Shown here: positions 8,244 through 16,514 of the stretch, piece by piece
How the letters are laid out: every line of letters begins with the position of its first letter
Position numbering within the stretch: the stretch's first letter is position 1
Source: Candidatus Firestoneibacteriota bacterium
GTDB lineage: Bacteria; Oederibacteriota; D2-FULL-39-29; CAIOVX01
DNA: 61,975 nt
Direction: 5' to 3'
Assembly: GCA_903861835.1 (NCBI GenBank)
Contig: CAIOVX010000074.1
Location: 1-61,975 of the forward strand
The notes under the pieces: model-generated
What the model saw: only the letters and a program-made list of their open reading frames with translations
Told to the model about the DNA's origin: nothing
Databases searched by the model: none
Translations under genes and position numbers: made by a program

Positions 8244-9869
8244 ATGAAAAAAGCACTGATTGCATTGGCCGCGCTTCTGTTGTGCGGTGTAGTATCGGCG
8301 CAGAATGTGTATGTGGAACCGCCGCTGGAGTTCAGTGACACGCCCGTAAGGACGGCGCTGGACACCATATTCATGAAAGCCGGCAATGTGCCGTATTCGA
8401 TAGAGATAACGAATCCGGCGGAAGTTCCGCCCGTCACCTTGAAGCTGACGGAGAGGCAGGAACTTGAAGCGCTGCTGAAACTTGTTTTGGACACGCGCAA
8501 CCTGGAGTTTAAGAAGGATGCGGGAGGCGTGTACCACATCTCTAAAGTGGGCGGTTCAGTAAAGGCCGCTGCGCCGGCGAAGGTGACAAAACTCTTCGCC
8601 TTGACGTACGCGACAGCCGGAGAAATAGTCAGGCAGGTAAAGGGAGTGCTGACGAAAGACGGCGGAATCTCGGTTGATGTGGGCACAAACGCGCTTATCA
8701 TCAGCGACGACCCGGCGGTTTTTGAAGGAGTCGAGAACCTGTTAAAGGAGCTTGACAACCCGGAAAGGAAAGCCAAACTGATTTCAATCAAGACAAAACT
8801 GCTTGAAGTTGCCAACAATACCGATACGACAATGGCGATAGACGCGCAGTACAGCCAAGCGGCCCAAATATCTGTGTTGGGAGGAAAGCTCTCGAATCCG
8901 TTTACGATGGGAACCAGATTTAATGTGTCCAATCCGACAACGGGACTGGCGACCGTGGGTTCCGGCTTCTATATAGGGCCTGTGACCTGGACGGCGGGAG
9001 TTGACAGCGTGCTTACGGGTTTATTCGCGACCTGCAACGCTACGAAGGTTGAGATGACCGCGGATCCGGATGTGGTAGTTGAAGACGGAACTGAGGCGAG
9101 AATACAGATAGGCAGCAAAGAGCCTATCCTGTCGGCCTCAGCGACCTCGTCAGGAACGACAATTACATACACCTACCAGGATGTGAACATAGTTCTGACG
9201 GTGACCCCGCAATCACAGAGGGACAACACTATCAGCATCCAGATCAACCCGGTTGTGAACCAGATCTCGGGGTATGTAAGTTCAACCGTGCAGGGAACCA
9301 CCTCCACGGTGCCGAGGATAGACAACAGGGAAGTAAGGACGAAGCTCTTTGTAGCGAACGGCGGAACCATCAGGCTGGGAGGAATGTATAAGGACAGGAC
9401 AACGACTTCAGAACTGAAGATTCCGATCCTTGGAGACATCCCGCTGATAGGTTTATTGTTCAAAAAGACCGAGCCGATAAACGACAAGGTAGACTTGCAG
9501 ATGCTGGTCTCTCCGCACATAGTTGACTACGCGCCGCCGAGGTGTAAAGAGACCCCTTGGATAGGGCTGCTGGAAGCGAGTATGGCAGGGGATATGGATA
9601 TAAGGGTAGATTGGAGCAAGGATCTTCCGTACGGAGCGAACAACATCTTCTCGTATAACGTGTACAGGGATACAAACCCTATCACGAGCCTTGAAGACAG
9701 GAAACCGTTTGCTTCCGGAGTATCCGGTGAATCGACGAACTGGGTAGACACAACGAAGAAGAGGCGGAATGGAACTTACTACTATGTTGTGACGGCGATT
9801 AACCCGTCAGGCATGGAGCAGTCCATCTCGACCGATTCCAAGTATAACGCTCAGATCACGATTCCTTAA
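8244..9869 (+). CDS. gspD: Secretin (GspD/PilQ family) with C-terminal FN3-like domain
   Basis: Outer-membrane channel of the secretion or pilus machine. A clear signal peptide ends at A19|Q. An STN-type N0 domain (about 28-95) and one N1-type domain (about 110-165) precede the secretin barrel domain (about 170-427), which contains EDGTEARIQIG and VPRIDNREVRT and ends in VSPHIVDY. At 541 aa it is short because only one N1 repeat is present. The last 100 residues are unusual: IRVDWS, FSYNVYRD, TYYYVVTAINPSG is the pattern of a fibronectin type III fold. This sits where an S-domain for pilotin binding is usually found. Confidence 0.9.
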   Translation: MKKALIALAALLLCGVVSAQNVYVEPPLEFSDTPVRTALDTIFMKAGNVPYSIEITNPAEVPPVTLKLTERQELEALLKLVLDTRNLEFKKDAGGVYHISKVGGSVKAAAPAKVTKLFALTYATAGEIVRQVKGVLTKDGGISVDVGTNALIISDDPAVFEGVENLLKELDNPERKAKLISIKTKLLEVANNTDTTMAIDAQYSQAAQISVLGGKLSNPFTMGTRFNVSNPTTGLATVGSGFYIGPVTWTAGVDSVLTGLFATCNATKVEMTADPDVVVEDGTEARIQIGSKEPILSASATSSGTTITYTYQDVNIVLTVTPQSQRDNTISIQINPVVNQISGYVSSTVQGTTSTVPRIDNREVRTKLFVANGGTIRLGGMYKDRTTTSELKIPILGDIPLIGLLFKKTEPINDKVDLQMLVSPHIVDYAPPRCKETPWIGLLEASMAGDMDIRVDWSKDLPYGANNIFSYNVYRDTNPITSLEDRKPFASGVSGESTNWVDTTKKRRNGTYYYVVTAINPSGMEQSISTDSKYNAQITIP

Positions 9870-9893
9870 AGGCAACAAGTATTTAAGAATTAG

Positions 9894-9928
9894 AGCCCCG
9901 GGAGCGAAAGTTTCCGGGGCTTTTTTTT
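9894..9928 (+). terminator. Rho-independent terminator after the secretion operon
   Basis: GCCCCGG (9895-9901) pairs with CCGGGGC (9914-9920), followed by eight T. It closes the operon that starts at about 195. Confidence 0.9.
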
Positions 9929-9932
9929 GTGT

Positions 9933-9955
9933 GATTACGCAGATCAGAAAACGAA
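9933..9955. repeat. Truncated GATTACGCA repeat
   Basis: GATTACGCA followed by GATCAG, directly after the terminator T-run. It is the weakest member of the family seen at 18259, 24155 and 60722. Confidence 0.4.
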
Positions 9956-10005
9956 ATTAGACGTATTAAAAGTGACAGGTGCGCTGAATTGGCAGATTGT
10001 TGGGT

Positions 10006-10034
10006 TTGAGATTTGTTGCTGATTATGATATAAT
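10006..10034 (+). promoter_or_regulatory. Sigma70-like promoter of enolase
   Basis: TTGAGA (10006-10011) and a perfect TATAAT (10029-10034) with a 17-base spacer, 58 bases before the enolase ATG. Confidence 0.7.
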
Positions 10035-10092
10035 TCATAAGTCGAAACCACAAATTCATGGCCGCTAAGTCAGGCCAATTTACGGAGGTATT

Positions 10093-11376
10093 ATGGCGTC
10101 TGCAAGAATTTCAAGAGTGATAGGCAGGGAGATAATAGATTCAAGGGGCAACCCTACGGTAGAAGTAGATGTAATTCTGTCAAACGGAGTTCTCGGGCGC
10201 GCCGCGGTTCCGTCAGGCGCATCCACCGGCGAGAATGAAGCGCTGGAGCTTCGCGACGGTGACAAAAAAAGATACGGCGGCAAAGGTACCCTGAAAGCAG
10301 TCGCAAATGTGAACGAGAAACTGGCAAGGGTAGTCAAGGGAATGGACATCTTTAAACAGAAAGAAATAGATTATAAAATGATACAGGCCGACGGGACGGA
10401 GACCAAAGCTAATATGGGCGCAAATGCCATACTCGGCGTTTCTCTTGCAGCTGCCAAGGCAGCCGCGGAGACCGCGAAGAAACCGCTCTTTGAATACCTG
10501 GGCGGGAAGGACGCGAGGGTGCTCCCCGCGCCGATGATGAATATAATAAACGGCGGAAAGCACGCTGACAACAATGTGGACATACAGGAATTCATGATCA
10601 TGCCGGTGGGCAGCAATAAGTTCAGCGAAGCTTTGCGTATGGGAGTGGAGACCTTCCACGCTCTGCGAAAGATTCTGCAGGGCAAAGGATTGAATACCGG
10701 TATCGGCGATGAAGGCGGATTTGCTCCGAACCTCAAGTCAAATGTCGAGGCCTTCGAAGTTATCATCGAAGCGATAGAGAGCGCGGGATACAAGCCGGGC
10801 AAGGATATTGTGCTCTGTGTCGACGCGGCTTCCTCCTCTTTCTACGAGAACGGCAGCTACCTTATGAAAGCCGAAAAGAAAAAGGTGAACAGCACTGACG
10901 ATATGATAGATTTCTACGGAAAGGCTTTGAACAAGTATCCGATAAAGTCGCTTGAAGACGGGCTCCACGAGAACGATTGGGCGGGCTGGAAAAAGTTAAC
11001 CGAAGCGTTCGGCAAAAAACTGCAGCTTGTCGGCGACGACTTGTTTGTCACCAACAAGAAGTTCCTGCAGAAAGGCATTGACCTCGGCGTGGGCAACTCT
11101 ATCCTGGTGAAGGTAAACCAGATAGGAACTCTTACCGAGACCATGGAAACCATCAACCTCGCGAAAGCGGCGGGTTACACTACCGTTATATCGCACAGGT
11201 CAGGTGAAACCGAAGACGCGACTATCTCGGACATCGCGGTCGCGGTCAACGCGGGACAGATAAAGACCGGTTCAGCCTGCAGGACCGACAGAATATGCAA
11301 ATACAACCAGCTGCTTCGCATAGAAGAGAAGTTGGGAAAGAAAGCGGTTTATAAAGGCAGATCACTCTTTAAGTAA
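10093..11376 (+). CDS. eno: Enolase (phosphopyruvate hydratase)
   Basis: Converts 2-phosphoglycerate to phosphoenolpyruvate in glycolysis. At 427 aa it is full length. The start [18 protein letters not shown], the signature [14 protein letters not shown] and [10 protein letters not shown] are all intact, and the metal-binding acidic residues are in their usual places. ACGGAGGT precedes the ATG. It is flanked by its own promoter and a strong terminator, so it is probably monocistronic. Confidence 0.98.
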   Translation: MASARISRVIGREIIDSRGNPTVEVDVILSNGVLGRAAVPSGASTGENEALELRDGDKKRYGGKGTLKAVANVNEKLARVVKGMDIFKQKEIDYKMIQADGTETKANMGANAILGVSLAAAKAAAETAKKPLFEYLGGKDARVLPAPMMNIINGGKHADNNVDIQEFMIMPVGSNKFSEALRMGVETFHALRKILQGKGLNTGIGDEGGFAPNLKSNVEAFEVIIEAIESAGYKPGKDIVLCVDAASSSFYENGSYLMKAEKKKVNSTDDMIDFYGKALNKYPIKSLEDGLHENDWAGWKKLTEAFGKKLQLVGDDLFVTNKKFLQKGIDLGVGNSILVKVNQIGTLTETMETINLAKAAGYTTVISHRSGETEDATISDIAVAVNAGQIKTGSACRTDRICKYNQLLRIEEKLGKKAVYKGRSLFK

Positions 11377-11384
11377 AGCAACCG

Positions 11385-11414
11385 GGGCCGGCGAAAGCCG
11401 GCCCTTTTCTTTTT
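11385..11414 (+). terminator. Rho-independent terminator of enolase
   Basis: GGGCCGGC (11385-11392), loop GAAA, GCCGGCCC (11397-11404), then TTTTCTTTTT. Confidence 0.92.
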
Positions 11415-11431
11415 CAAGGTAAACCAAACCT

Positions 11432-12334
11432 ATGCTGATGCAGCAGCTCATAAACGGAGTAACGCTGGGTTCCGTCTACGCGCTCATAGCGCTGGGTTAC
11501 ACCATGGTCTATGGAATACTGGAACTTATCAATTTTGCGCACGGCGATATTTATATGACAGGCGCTTACGCAGGACTGCTGGTCCTTTCTTTCTTTAATC
11601 TTCAGGCATTCCCTGGATTTCTGATAATAATACCTTTTCTTGCCGTCTTTATAGCCGCGATGCCCGCGTGCGGGCTCTTGGGCATGCTGATAGAAAGAGT
11701 TGCCTACCGGCCGCTGCGCAATGCTCCCAGGTTGGCGCCCCTAATAACAGCTGTTGGCGTTTCGATAATCCTCCAGAACCTCGTAATGCTTGTTGCAGGT
11801 TCCGACAACAAGGCTTTTCCTTTCATATTCCCTAAAGGGGAGGTTGCCCTGTTTGGGGCCGAGATTACCTATATCCAGGCTTTTATCTGCCTATTCTCTC
11901 TGGCGCTGATGCTTGCGCTTAATCTTTTCATTCATAAGACAAAGACAGGAAAAGCGATGCGCGCAGTGGCGATAGACAGAAAGATGGCAGGGCTTGTGGG
12001 AATAGATGTCAACAGGATAATATCTCTAACGTTTTTCATCGGTTCCGGTTTGGCAGCCGCCGCGGGAATAATGGTCGGGGTTTACTACGGAATAATAAAC
12101 TTTACGATGGGCTATATGGCGGGTCTTAAGGGTTTCACCGCCGCGGTGCTGGGCGGCATAGGTAATGTGCGGGGCGCAATGGCCGGAGGCCTGCTTATAG
12201 GCATACTTGAAAGCCTGGGAGCAGGATATATCTCGGCCCAGTACAAGGATGTTTTCGCGTTCGGCGTGCTCGTAATTGTTCTCCTAGTAAAGCCGGGCGG
12301 GCTTTTCGGTGAAAGTATTACCGCCAATAAATAA
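11432..12334 (+). CDS. livH: Orphan branched-chain amino acid ABC permease (LivH family)
   Basis: Integral membrane permease of the high-affinity branched-chain amino acid importer family; 300 aa, about eight hydrophobic segments. The signature LINFAHGDIYMTGAYAG near residue 30 and the loop GGIGNVRGAMAGG near residue 245 are typical. The partners LivM, LivG, LivF and the binding protein are all absent from the neighbourhood. The ribosome site is weak, and I see no promoter between the enolase terminator and this start, so it may rely on read-through. A second ATG at 11438 is also possible. Confidence 0.9.
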   Translation: MLMQQLINGVTLGSVYALIALGYTMVYGILELINFAHGDIYMTGAYAGLLVLSFFNLQAFPGFLIIIPFLAVFIAAMPACGLLGMLIERVAYRPLRNAPRLAPLITAVGVSIILQNLVMLVAGSDNKAFPFIFPKGEVALFGAEITYIQAFICLFSLALMLALNLFIHKTKTGKAMRAVAIDRKMAGLVGIDVNRIISLTFFIGSGLAAAAGIMVGVYYGIINFTMGYMAGLKGFTAAVLGGIGNVRGAMAGGLLIGILESLGAGYISAQYKDVFAFGVLVIVLLVKPGGLFGESITANK

Positions 12335-12389
12335 AATACCCTCCTCAGTGGCCGGGTGCTATCCGGCTTGAAGAAAAGAAAAGAGCGGG

Positions 12390-12418
12390 TTTACGAAGAA
12401 TTATTTTTATTGTATACT
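12390..12418 (+). promoter_or_regulatory. Promoter of the outer-membrane protein gene
   Basis: TTTACG (12390-12395) and TATACT (12413-12418) with a 17-base spacer. The -10 is good and the -35 weak. A GCCGG/CCGGC hairpin without a T-run lies just upstream, after livH. Confidence 0.5.
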
Positions 12419-12453
12419 TGTATATATGAGAATTGTTTTCAGGGGAGAGTAAA

Positions 12454-13632
12454 ATGAAAAAAACACTGACTCTGATGCTGCTCGTTGTTGCAATGGCAAT
12501 TTCGGCTTTCGCGGCGGACCAGAACTCCATGCAAAAAGACGCGCTCTCCCGCCTCTACGGTTCGGTTTCGAGGATAACAGTAGCCGATATAAAGACGGTT
12601 ATGATAAGTCAGTTCGAATACTCCAAGGAGATAACTCTCAAGACTGCTGAAGAGGCGATTGCGTCTGTACTGGCAAAGACCGGTAAGTACAAGGTCATAG
12701 ATAAGAAGAGCCTTAAGGATCTATTAGACCAGCAGAAGTTCTCCCTCTCGGGTTTGACCGAGGAGACAGAGGCGAGGAAGATAGGCAAGCTGCTGAGCGC
12801 TGACGCGGTGCTTTTCGGCAACGTGAGTATTTCCGGTGAAGTAATGGTCATTACCCTCAGCTTGAGAGACGTTGCGACCGGCGCCCTGCTCTGGTCTGAC
12901 AGGTTTGAGGGAGAGGATCTTACCAGAATATATTTCGGACCTGGCCTGCGCTCAGGGTTCTTTAGCGCTTCAATGCCCATCGCAATAATGCTGCCCGGCA
13001 CACTAACTCAGGTAGTGGTTCAGCCGTTGGATATAAATAACGGTTTCTTTTTTGCGTTTTCTTTCAGTTATGTTCAGAGAATGCCTGATGTGAAAGCAGT
13101 CAGTTTCGGGCTGGACGGCGTGTTTTACAGAGGTTACGCTCAGTTTGATGATCTTACGAAGACCGGCATTGCCGACGGCGCGAGCGCATACACTTTCACG
13201 GCTAAAGGCAGTTACACAGATCTAAAACTTAATCTTTGTGCGCTTGTGCGTATACACCTAGGGCCGCTCCTTGATATGGGGAGCGACTTTCTGGTGCTTT
13301 ACGCCGGGCCTGGTCTTGACGGCAACTACATGCTTGCCGACGCCACCTATAACCTTAAACAAACTGCCGGGGGTACCTACGCTTCCGGAGATGTAGTTTA
13401 TACAAAGCAGATCGGGCAAGCACTGGCCTTCGGAGGCGTGACCTTCAGAATTGGCCTTGAAATGCGTTTCACTCCTGCGTTCTCGGTTCTTGTTGAGGCC
13501 TATTCAATCCCGTCTTTCACCTATAATTTCAACGATGTAAGCGTTCCCGGAGGCGCGGGGATAGATCCCAAACTGACAATAGGGGCAGGCAATAATTATT
13601 ACGGGATAGGGATGCGCTACCTCATATTCTAG
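12454..13632 (+). CDS. CsgG/LpoB-like domain fused to an outer-membrane beta-barrel
   Basis: Exported protein of 392 aa. The ATG at 12454 follows AGGGGAG; an upstream TTG is rejected. The signal peptide ends near residue 20 (ISAFA|AD). Residues about 45-150 resemble the CsgG/LpoB class: an aligned strand-helix pattern including TGKYKVIDKKSLKDLLDQQ, ARKIGKLLSADAVLFGNV and LRDVATGALLWSDRFEG. From about residue 165 the chain turns into alternating beta-strands and ends with an aromatic residue (GIGMRYLIF), as integral outer-membrane barrels do. It sits alone behind its own promoter. The function is unknown. Confidence 0.7.
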   Translation: MKKTLTLMLLVVAMAISAFAADQNSMQKDALSRLYGSVSRITVADIKTVMISQFEYSKEITLKTAEEAIASVLAKTGKYKVIDKKSLKDLLDQQKFSLSGLTEETEARKIGKLLSADAVLFGNVSISGEVMVITLSLRDVATGALLWSDRFEGEDLTRIYFGPGLRSGFFSASMPIAIMLPGTLTQVVVQPLDINNGFFFAFSFSYVQRMPDVKAVSFGLDGVFYRGYAQFDDLTKTGIADGASAYTFTAKGSYTDLKLNLCALVRIHLGPLLDMGSDFLVLYAGPGLDGNYMLADATYNLKQTAGGTYASGDVVYTKQIGQALAFGGVTFRIGLEMRFTPAFSVLVEAYSIPSFTYNFNDVSVPGGAGIDPKLTIGAGNNYYGIGMRYLIF

Positions 13633-13637
13633 AACAT

Positions 13638-13673
13638 GAGGGTCAGATGTTCAGAGGCTCGGATGCTTGAAAA
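13638..13673. repeat. Period-8 repeat array (GANGNTNR)
   Basis: Four 8-bp units, GAGGGTCA GATGTTCA then GAGGCTCG GATGCTTG, followed by AAAA. The terminal unit GATGCTTG plus AAAA recurs at 55413. The array starts six bases after the stop of the barrel gene. Confidence 0.75.
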
Positions 13674-13731
13674 CGATTAAGACCAATATTGGGGAGGGGC
13701 ACCCTTCCCCTAGTTATTGAATGGAGTTATG

Positions 13732-13893
13732 ATGGAGTTAATCCGCAAAATAATACAGGCGGTAAAGAAGTTCATGATTAAGGACAGCGGAGGTTTCCTC
13801 TGTGATTCCTGCAGGTATGATTATCCGTCAGCGTGCAAAAATCCTCAGCGACCCAACGCCAAAACTTGTGCCGAGTACAAAAACCGCCGATAG
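13732..13893 (+). CDS. Small cysteine-rich ORF (53 aa)
   Basis: An ORF of 53 codons from the second ATG of ATGATG, with TGGAG just upstream. A basic N-terminal helix (ELIRKIIQAVKKFMIKD) is followed by four cysteines in the order C-x2-C-x7-C-x11-C (CDSCRYDYPSACKN, then TCAEYK). The spacing could bind a metal, but I do not recognise the family. A GC-rich hairpin at 13691-13710 lacks a T-run and precedes it. It lies between the barrel gene and a convergent transporter gene. Confidence 0.5.
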   Translation: MELIRKIIQAVKKFMIKDSGGFLCDSCRYDYPSACKNPQRPNAKTCAEYKNRR

Positions 13894-13931
13894 TTCTTGC
13901 TTTTAAAAATGTGACAGGTTGTTCCCGCTCT

Positions 13932-14969
13932 CTAACCGAATAGTTCAATGATTACAAAGTAGATTAGCATTATCGCAAGCCCGACAGGAACGCCTATAAC
14001 TGCCCACTCTTTGCTCTTTATCTTCAGTTTTCCGGCTGAAATAATGTTCGGGATATTTCCGGGAATAAGCATTCCGCCCGCTATTATAAGGCCCAGTATG
14101 GCGGATTTAATCTGAAGAATTGACATTGAAGGTCCTATTTCCGCGGCGGCCAGAGTGGCGTTGTCAAGAATCGCGGAAATCATGTTCAACCAGTAGATGA
14201 TCTGGTAAGAGATTTTTGAGACATATTCGTCGACTATGGGCTTGAATCCTGTGCCGAGAAAGATCAACGCCATTACGAAAAGATAGACCTTTGCGGTCCG
14301 GATGATAACATCCTTTGTTGCCTCGCTGTTTTCTTCTTTGTGGCCGTCCTCTGACCTGTTGAGTCTGCCTGTCATAAAGAGCGTTGCGATACCTATTCCC
14401 ATTACACCAAGGACTATCTGCAGGCCAAGATGCCTTACAAAGAACCAGAAATCAGCAGGCGGGGTAAGGTCTTTTAGTTTGGCAATTGCTATGGTTGTGA
14501 GGGGCTCGCCGAGCGGAGTTAGCGCTGCGCCCATTCCGATTGAAAAACAGGCCATAACCACAACCTTTATCTCGGTCTTACGCTCAAGTTTCAGGTGTTC
14601 GATAATTTCAACTAGTAGAAGCGCCGCTATTATGGCCGTGATTACGCTGGAGAGCAGGCCGAGCAGGACTACAAGCAGGAAAATAAAGGTTCTTATGCCC
14701 GTGAGCCTGATGAAGGCGTTTAGGTGTTTCGCGATTGGTTTCTTGAGGAGATTGAAGAGCAGTCCGGCGACCAGCACAGCTGCCGTTATTTTCAGAGGTG
14801 CAAGCAAAGCTTCTTTGATAAGCCCGCTGTTCCACTGCGAGGTCAAGGTTACCGCAGCGCAGCCCATAATGAAGAGGAAAACTTCCAGCTGTTCTTCCAC
14901 TTTTTTGACGCTGAAGGGAAGTATGAGAACTGCAAGCATAATGGCTGCAAGGCCTGCCAGAACGAGCAT
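13932..14969 (-). CDS. DUF1646-type membrane transporter
   Basis: The only minus-strand gene in the window. It encodes a 345-aa, roughly ten-segment membrane protein. The sequence MGAALTPLGEPLTTIAIAKL and the hydrophobic layout match the DUF1646 family, distant relatives of the ArsB/NhaD ion transporter superfamily. Cation transport is only a prediction. On its own strand AAGGAG precedes the ATG by seven bases. It is divergent from the HAD/aldolase pair. Confidence 0.75.
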   Translation of the reverse strand: MLVLAGLAAIMLAVLILPFSVKKVEEQLEVFLFIMGCAAVTLTSQWNSGLIKEALLAPLKITAAVLVAGLLFNLLKKPIAKHLNAFIRLTGIRTFIFLLVVLLGLLSSVITAIIAALLLVEIIEHLKLERKTEIKVVVMACFSIGMGAALTPLGEPLTTIAIAKLKDLTPPADFWFFVRHLGLQIVLGVMGIGIATLFMTGRLNRSEDGHKEENSEATKDVIIRTAKVYLFVMALIFLGTGFKPIVDEYVSKISYQIIYWLNMISAILDNATLAAAEIGPSMSILQIKSAILGLIIAGGMLIPGNIPNIISAGKLKIKSKEWAVIGVPVGLAIMLIYFVIIELFG

Positions 14970-15049
14970 GTGTTTTCTCCTTTATAAAAGAGCTTCTGTA
15001 TTATACAATAGTAAAGTTGCTTAGACAATCCGGAACGAAGGGAAAAAGA

Positions 15050-15715
15050 ATGAAATTTAAAGCCGTATTATTCGATATGGACGGGCTAATGACCGATACA
15101 GAAACCCTCCACATCCGCGCCTGGGATGTCTTCCTCTCGGATTTCGGAGTGAAGCTCCCTGAGGCCTCCCTGGGAAGGTTTGTGGGCATGTCTATAGATG
15201 CCAATATGCGTGAAGTTATGCAGACTTTCGGCGTGAAAGGCAGACTCGAGGAGCTGATTATCAGGCGGAGGGACAAGTATCTTGGTCTCGTAAAACAGGC
15301 AGGACTGATTCCTGCAAAAGGAATGAAAGAAATACTTGCAAAGATAGAAAGCAAAGGTTTGCCTAAAGCGATTGGCACTTCGAGCCCGCGGGTTGAAGTT
15401 GAACTCGTGGCGGGTATGGTGCTTAAAGGGCTGGGGATAAATAAGACGCCTTACGAATACTTTGACGCGGTCGTTAATGCCGAGGATGTGGCAGAGCCTA
15501 AACCCGCGCCTGATATTTACCTGAAATGCGCCGAAAAACTTAAGCTAAAGCCGGCGGAGTGCCTGGTCCTTGAGGATTCCTCTTCCGGAATAAAATCGGC
15601 GAAGAGCGCAGGTTGCTACTGTGTCGCCGTGCAAAGCCCTTATTCAGGACATCACGATCTCACGCTTGCCGATAAGAATGCAAATAGTTTGCTCGATGTG
15701 CTGGATTTGCTCTAA
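15050..15715 (+). CDS. HAD-superfamily phosphatase (beta-phosphoglucomutase-like)
   Basis: A 221-aa HAD-IA hydrolase. The ATG at 15050 follows GAAGGG, and an upstream TTG is rejected. Motif I is FDMDGLMTDTE, motif II lies in IGTSSPR, and motif IV is VLEDSSSGI. A helical cap follows motif I, as in subfamily I. The +2 Asp of motif I is present, so either a phosphatase or a phosphomutase is possible. Only 19 bases separate it from an aldolase gene, suggesting a joint role in sugar-phosphate turnover. Confidence 0.85.
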   Translation: MKFKAVLFDMDGLMTDTETLHIRAWDVFLSDFGVKLPEASLGRFVGMSIDANMREVMQTFGVKGRLEELIIRRRDKYLGLVKQAGLIPAKGMKEILAKIESKGLPKAIGTSSPRVEVELVAGMVLKGLGINKTPYEYFDAVVNAEDVAEPKPAPDIYLKCAEKLKLKPAECLVLEDSSSGIKSAKSAGCYCVAVQSPYSGHHDLTLADKNANSLLDVLDLL

Positions 15716-15734
15716 GGAAATAAACGGAGGCCCA

Positions 15735-16400
15735 ATGACTAAAGCGGAAGCCCTCAAAGAACTTGTCAAAGCCGGAAAGAAGATAGCCGAACTTGGTTAT
15801 GTGATAGGCCCGGGCGGTAATACAAGCGTCCGGTGCGGGAAGACGGTCTATATCAAGGCTTCGGGCGCTTCTTTCGAAGACTGTAATCCGAAGGATTATG
15901 TAGGCGTTAATATAAATACCGGCGAGCTGGTTGACGGCAAGCGGAGGCCTTCCTGTGAAACACTCGCGCATCTTGCGTGTATGCAGGCCGGAAAGGGAAT
16001 AGGCGCGGTAGTGCACTGTCATCCTATATATGTCCTGGCCTGGGGGATGGGCGGGAAGATGCTCAGGGCTTCCAACCCTGAGATGATAGCAATTATAGGT
16101 TCAGATGTCCCTGTCATGAAATATACACCGTCCGCAGGCGCTTCTTTTGCAAAAAAACTTCAGAAGTATATAAAAGACGGTTACAATGCGGTCATAATCC
16201 AAAACCACGGCATTTTCACGGCCGGAGACAACCTCAGGCAGGCGCTCTACAGGACCAGGCTTATAGAGGATGGGATAAAGACAACGGTGGCCGCGAAAAT
16301 TCTGGGGAAGATGCGCTACATGACTAAGCAGGAATGGCAAGCAGTGGACAGCGCCGAGTTTGAGGATTACAGGCGCACATTGCTTAAGTTGAAAGGCTGA
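15735..16400 (+). CDS. Class II aldolase/adducin family (fuculose-phosphate aldolase-like)
   Basis: A zinc-dependent class II aldolase of 221 aa that would cleave a ketose 1-phosphate to DHAP and an aldehyde. The ATG at 15735 follows ACGGAGG. Visible motifs are GPGGNTSVR (phosphate binding), the zinc pair in VVHCHPIYV and a later NHGIFTAG. The catalytic acid expected after the glycine loop is not certain by eye. Fuculose-, rhamnulose- and methylthioribulose-phosphate aldolases all belong to this family, and the substrate is not resolved. Confidence 0.85.
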   Translation: MTKAEALKELVKAGKKIAELGYVIGPGGNTSVRCGKTVYIKASGASFEDCNPKDYVGVNINTGELVDGKRRPSCETLAHLACMQAGKGIGAVVHCHPIYVLAWGMGGKMLRASNPEMIAIIGSDVPVMKYTPSAGASFAKKLQKYIKDGYNAVIIQNHGIFTAGDNLRQALYRTRLIEDGIKTTVAAKILGKMRYMTKQEWQAVDSAEFEDYRRTLLKLKG

Positions 16401-16440
16401 AATTGCTTCAATGCTCTTTTTTTAGCAGTTTTCCCGGCGC

Positions 16441-16469
16441 TTGACTACCCCGGTAAGCCGTGATAATAT
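16441..16469 (+). promoter_or_regulatory. Sigma70-like promoter of thrS
   Basis: TTGACT (16441-16446) and TAATAT (16464-16469) with a 17-base spacer, 46 bases before the thrS ATG. The short leader leaves no room for a T-box. Confidence 0.65.
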
Positions 16470-16514
16470 CAATAATTGCTTGAAAAAGCAGTCTATCTTT
16501 GGAAAGGGGAAAAA

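Noticed and set aside
8225-8932. 235-codon minus-strand frame over the secretin N-terminus
   Set aside because: Shadow of the secretin reading frame; Ser/Thr/Pro-rich composition typical of antisense of Gly/Ala-rich coding sequence.
14302-15024. 240-codon plus-strand frame opposite the DUF1646 gene
   Set aside because: The minus strand has a good ribosome site and a consistent membrane topology; the plus frame is basic and Ser-rich, a typical shadow.
15621-15734. N-terminal extension of the class II aldolase
   Set aside because: It lies in the HAD gene and has no ribosome site; the ATG at 15735 has ACGGAGG.
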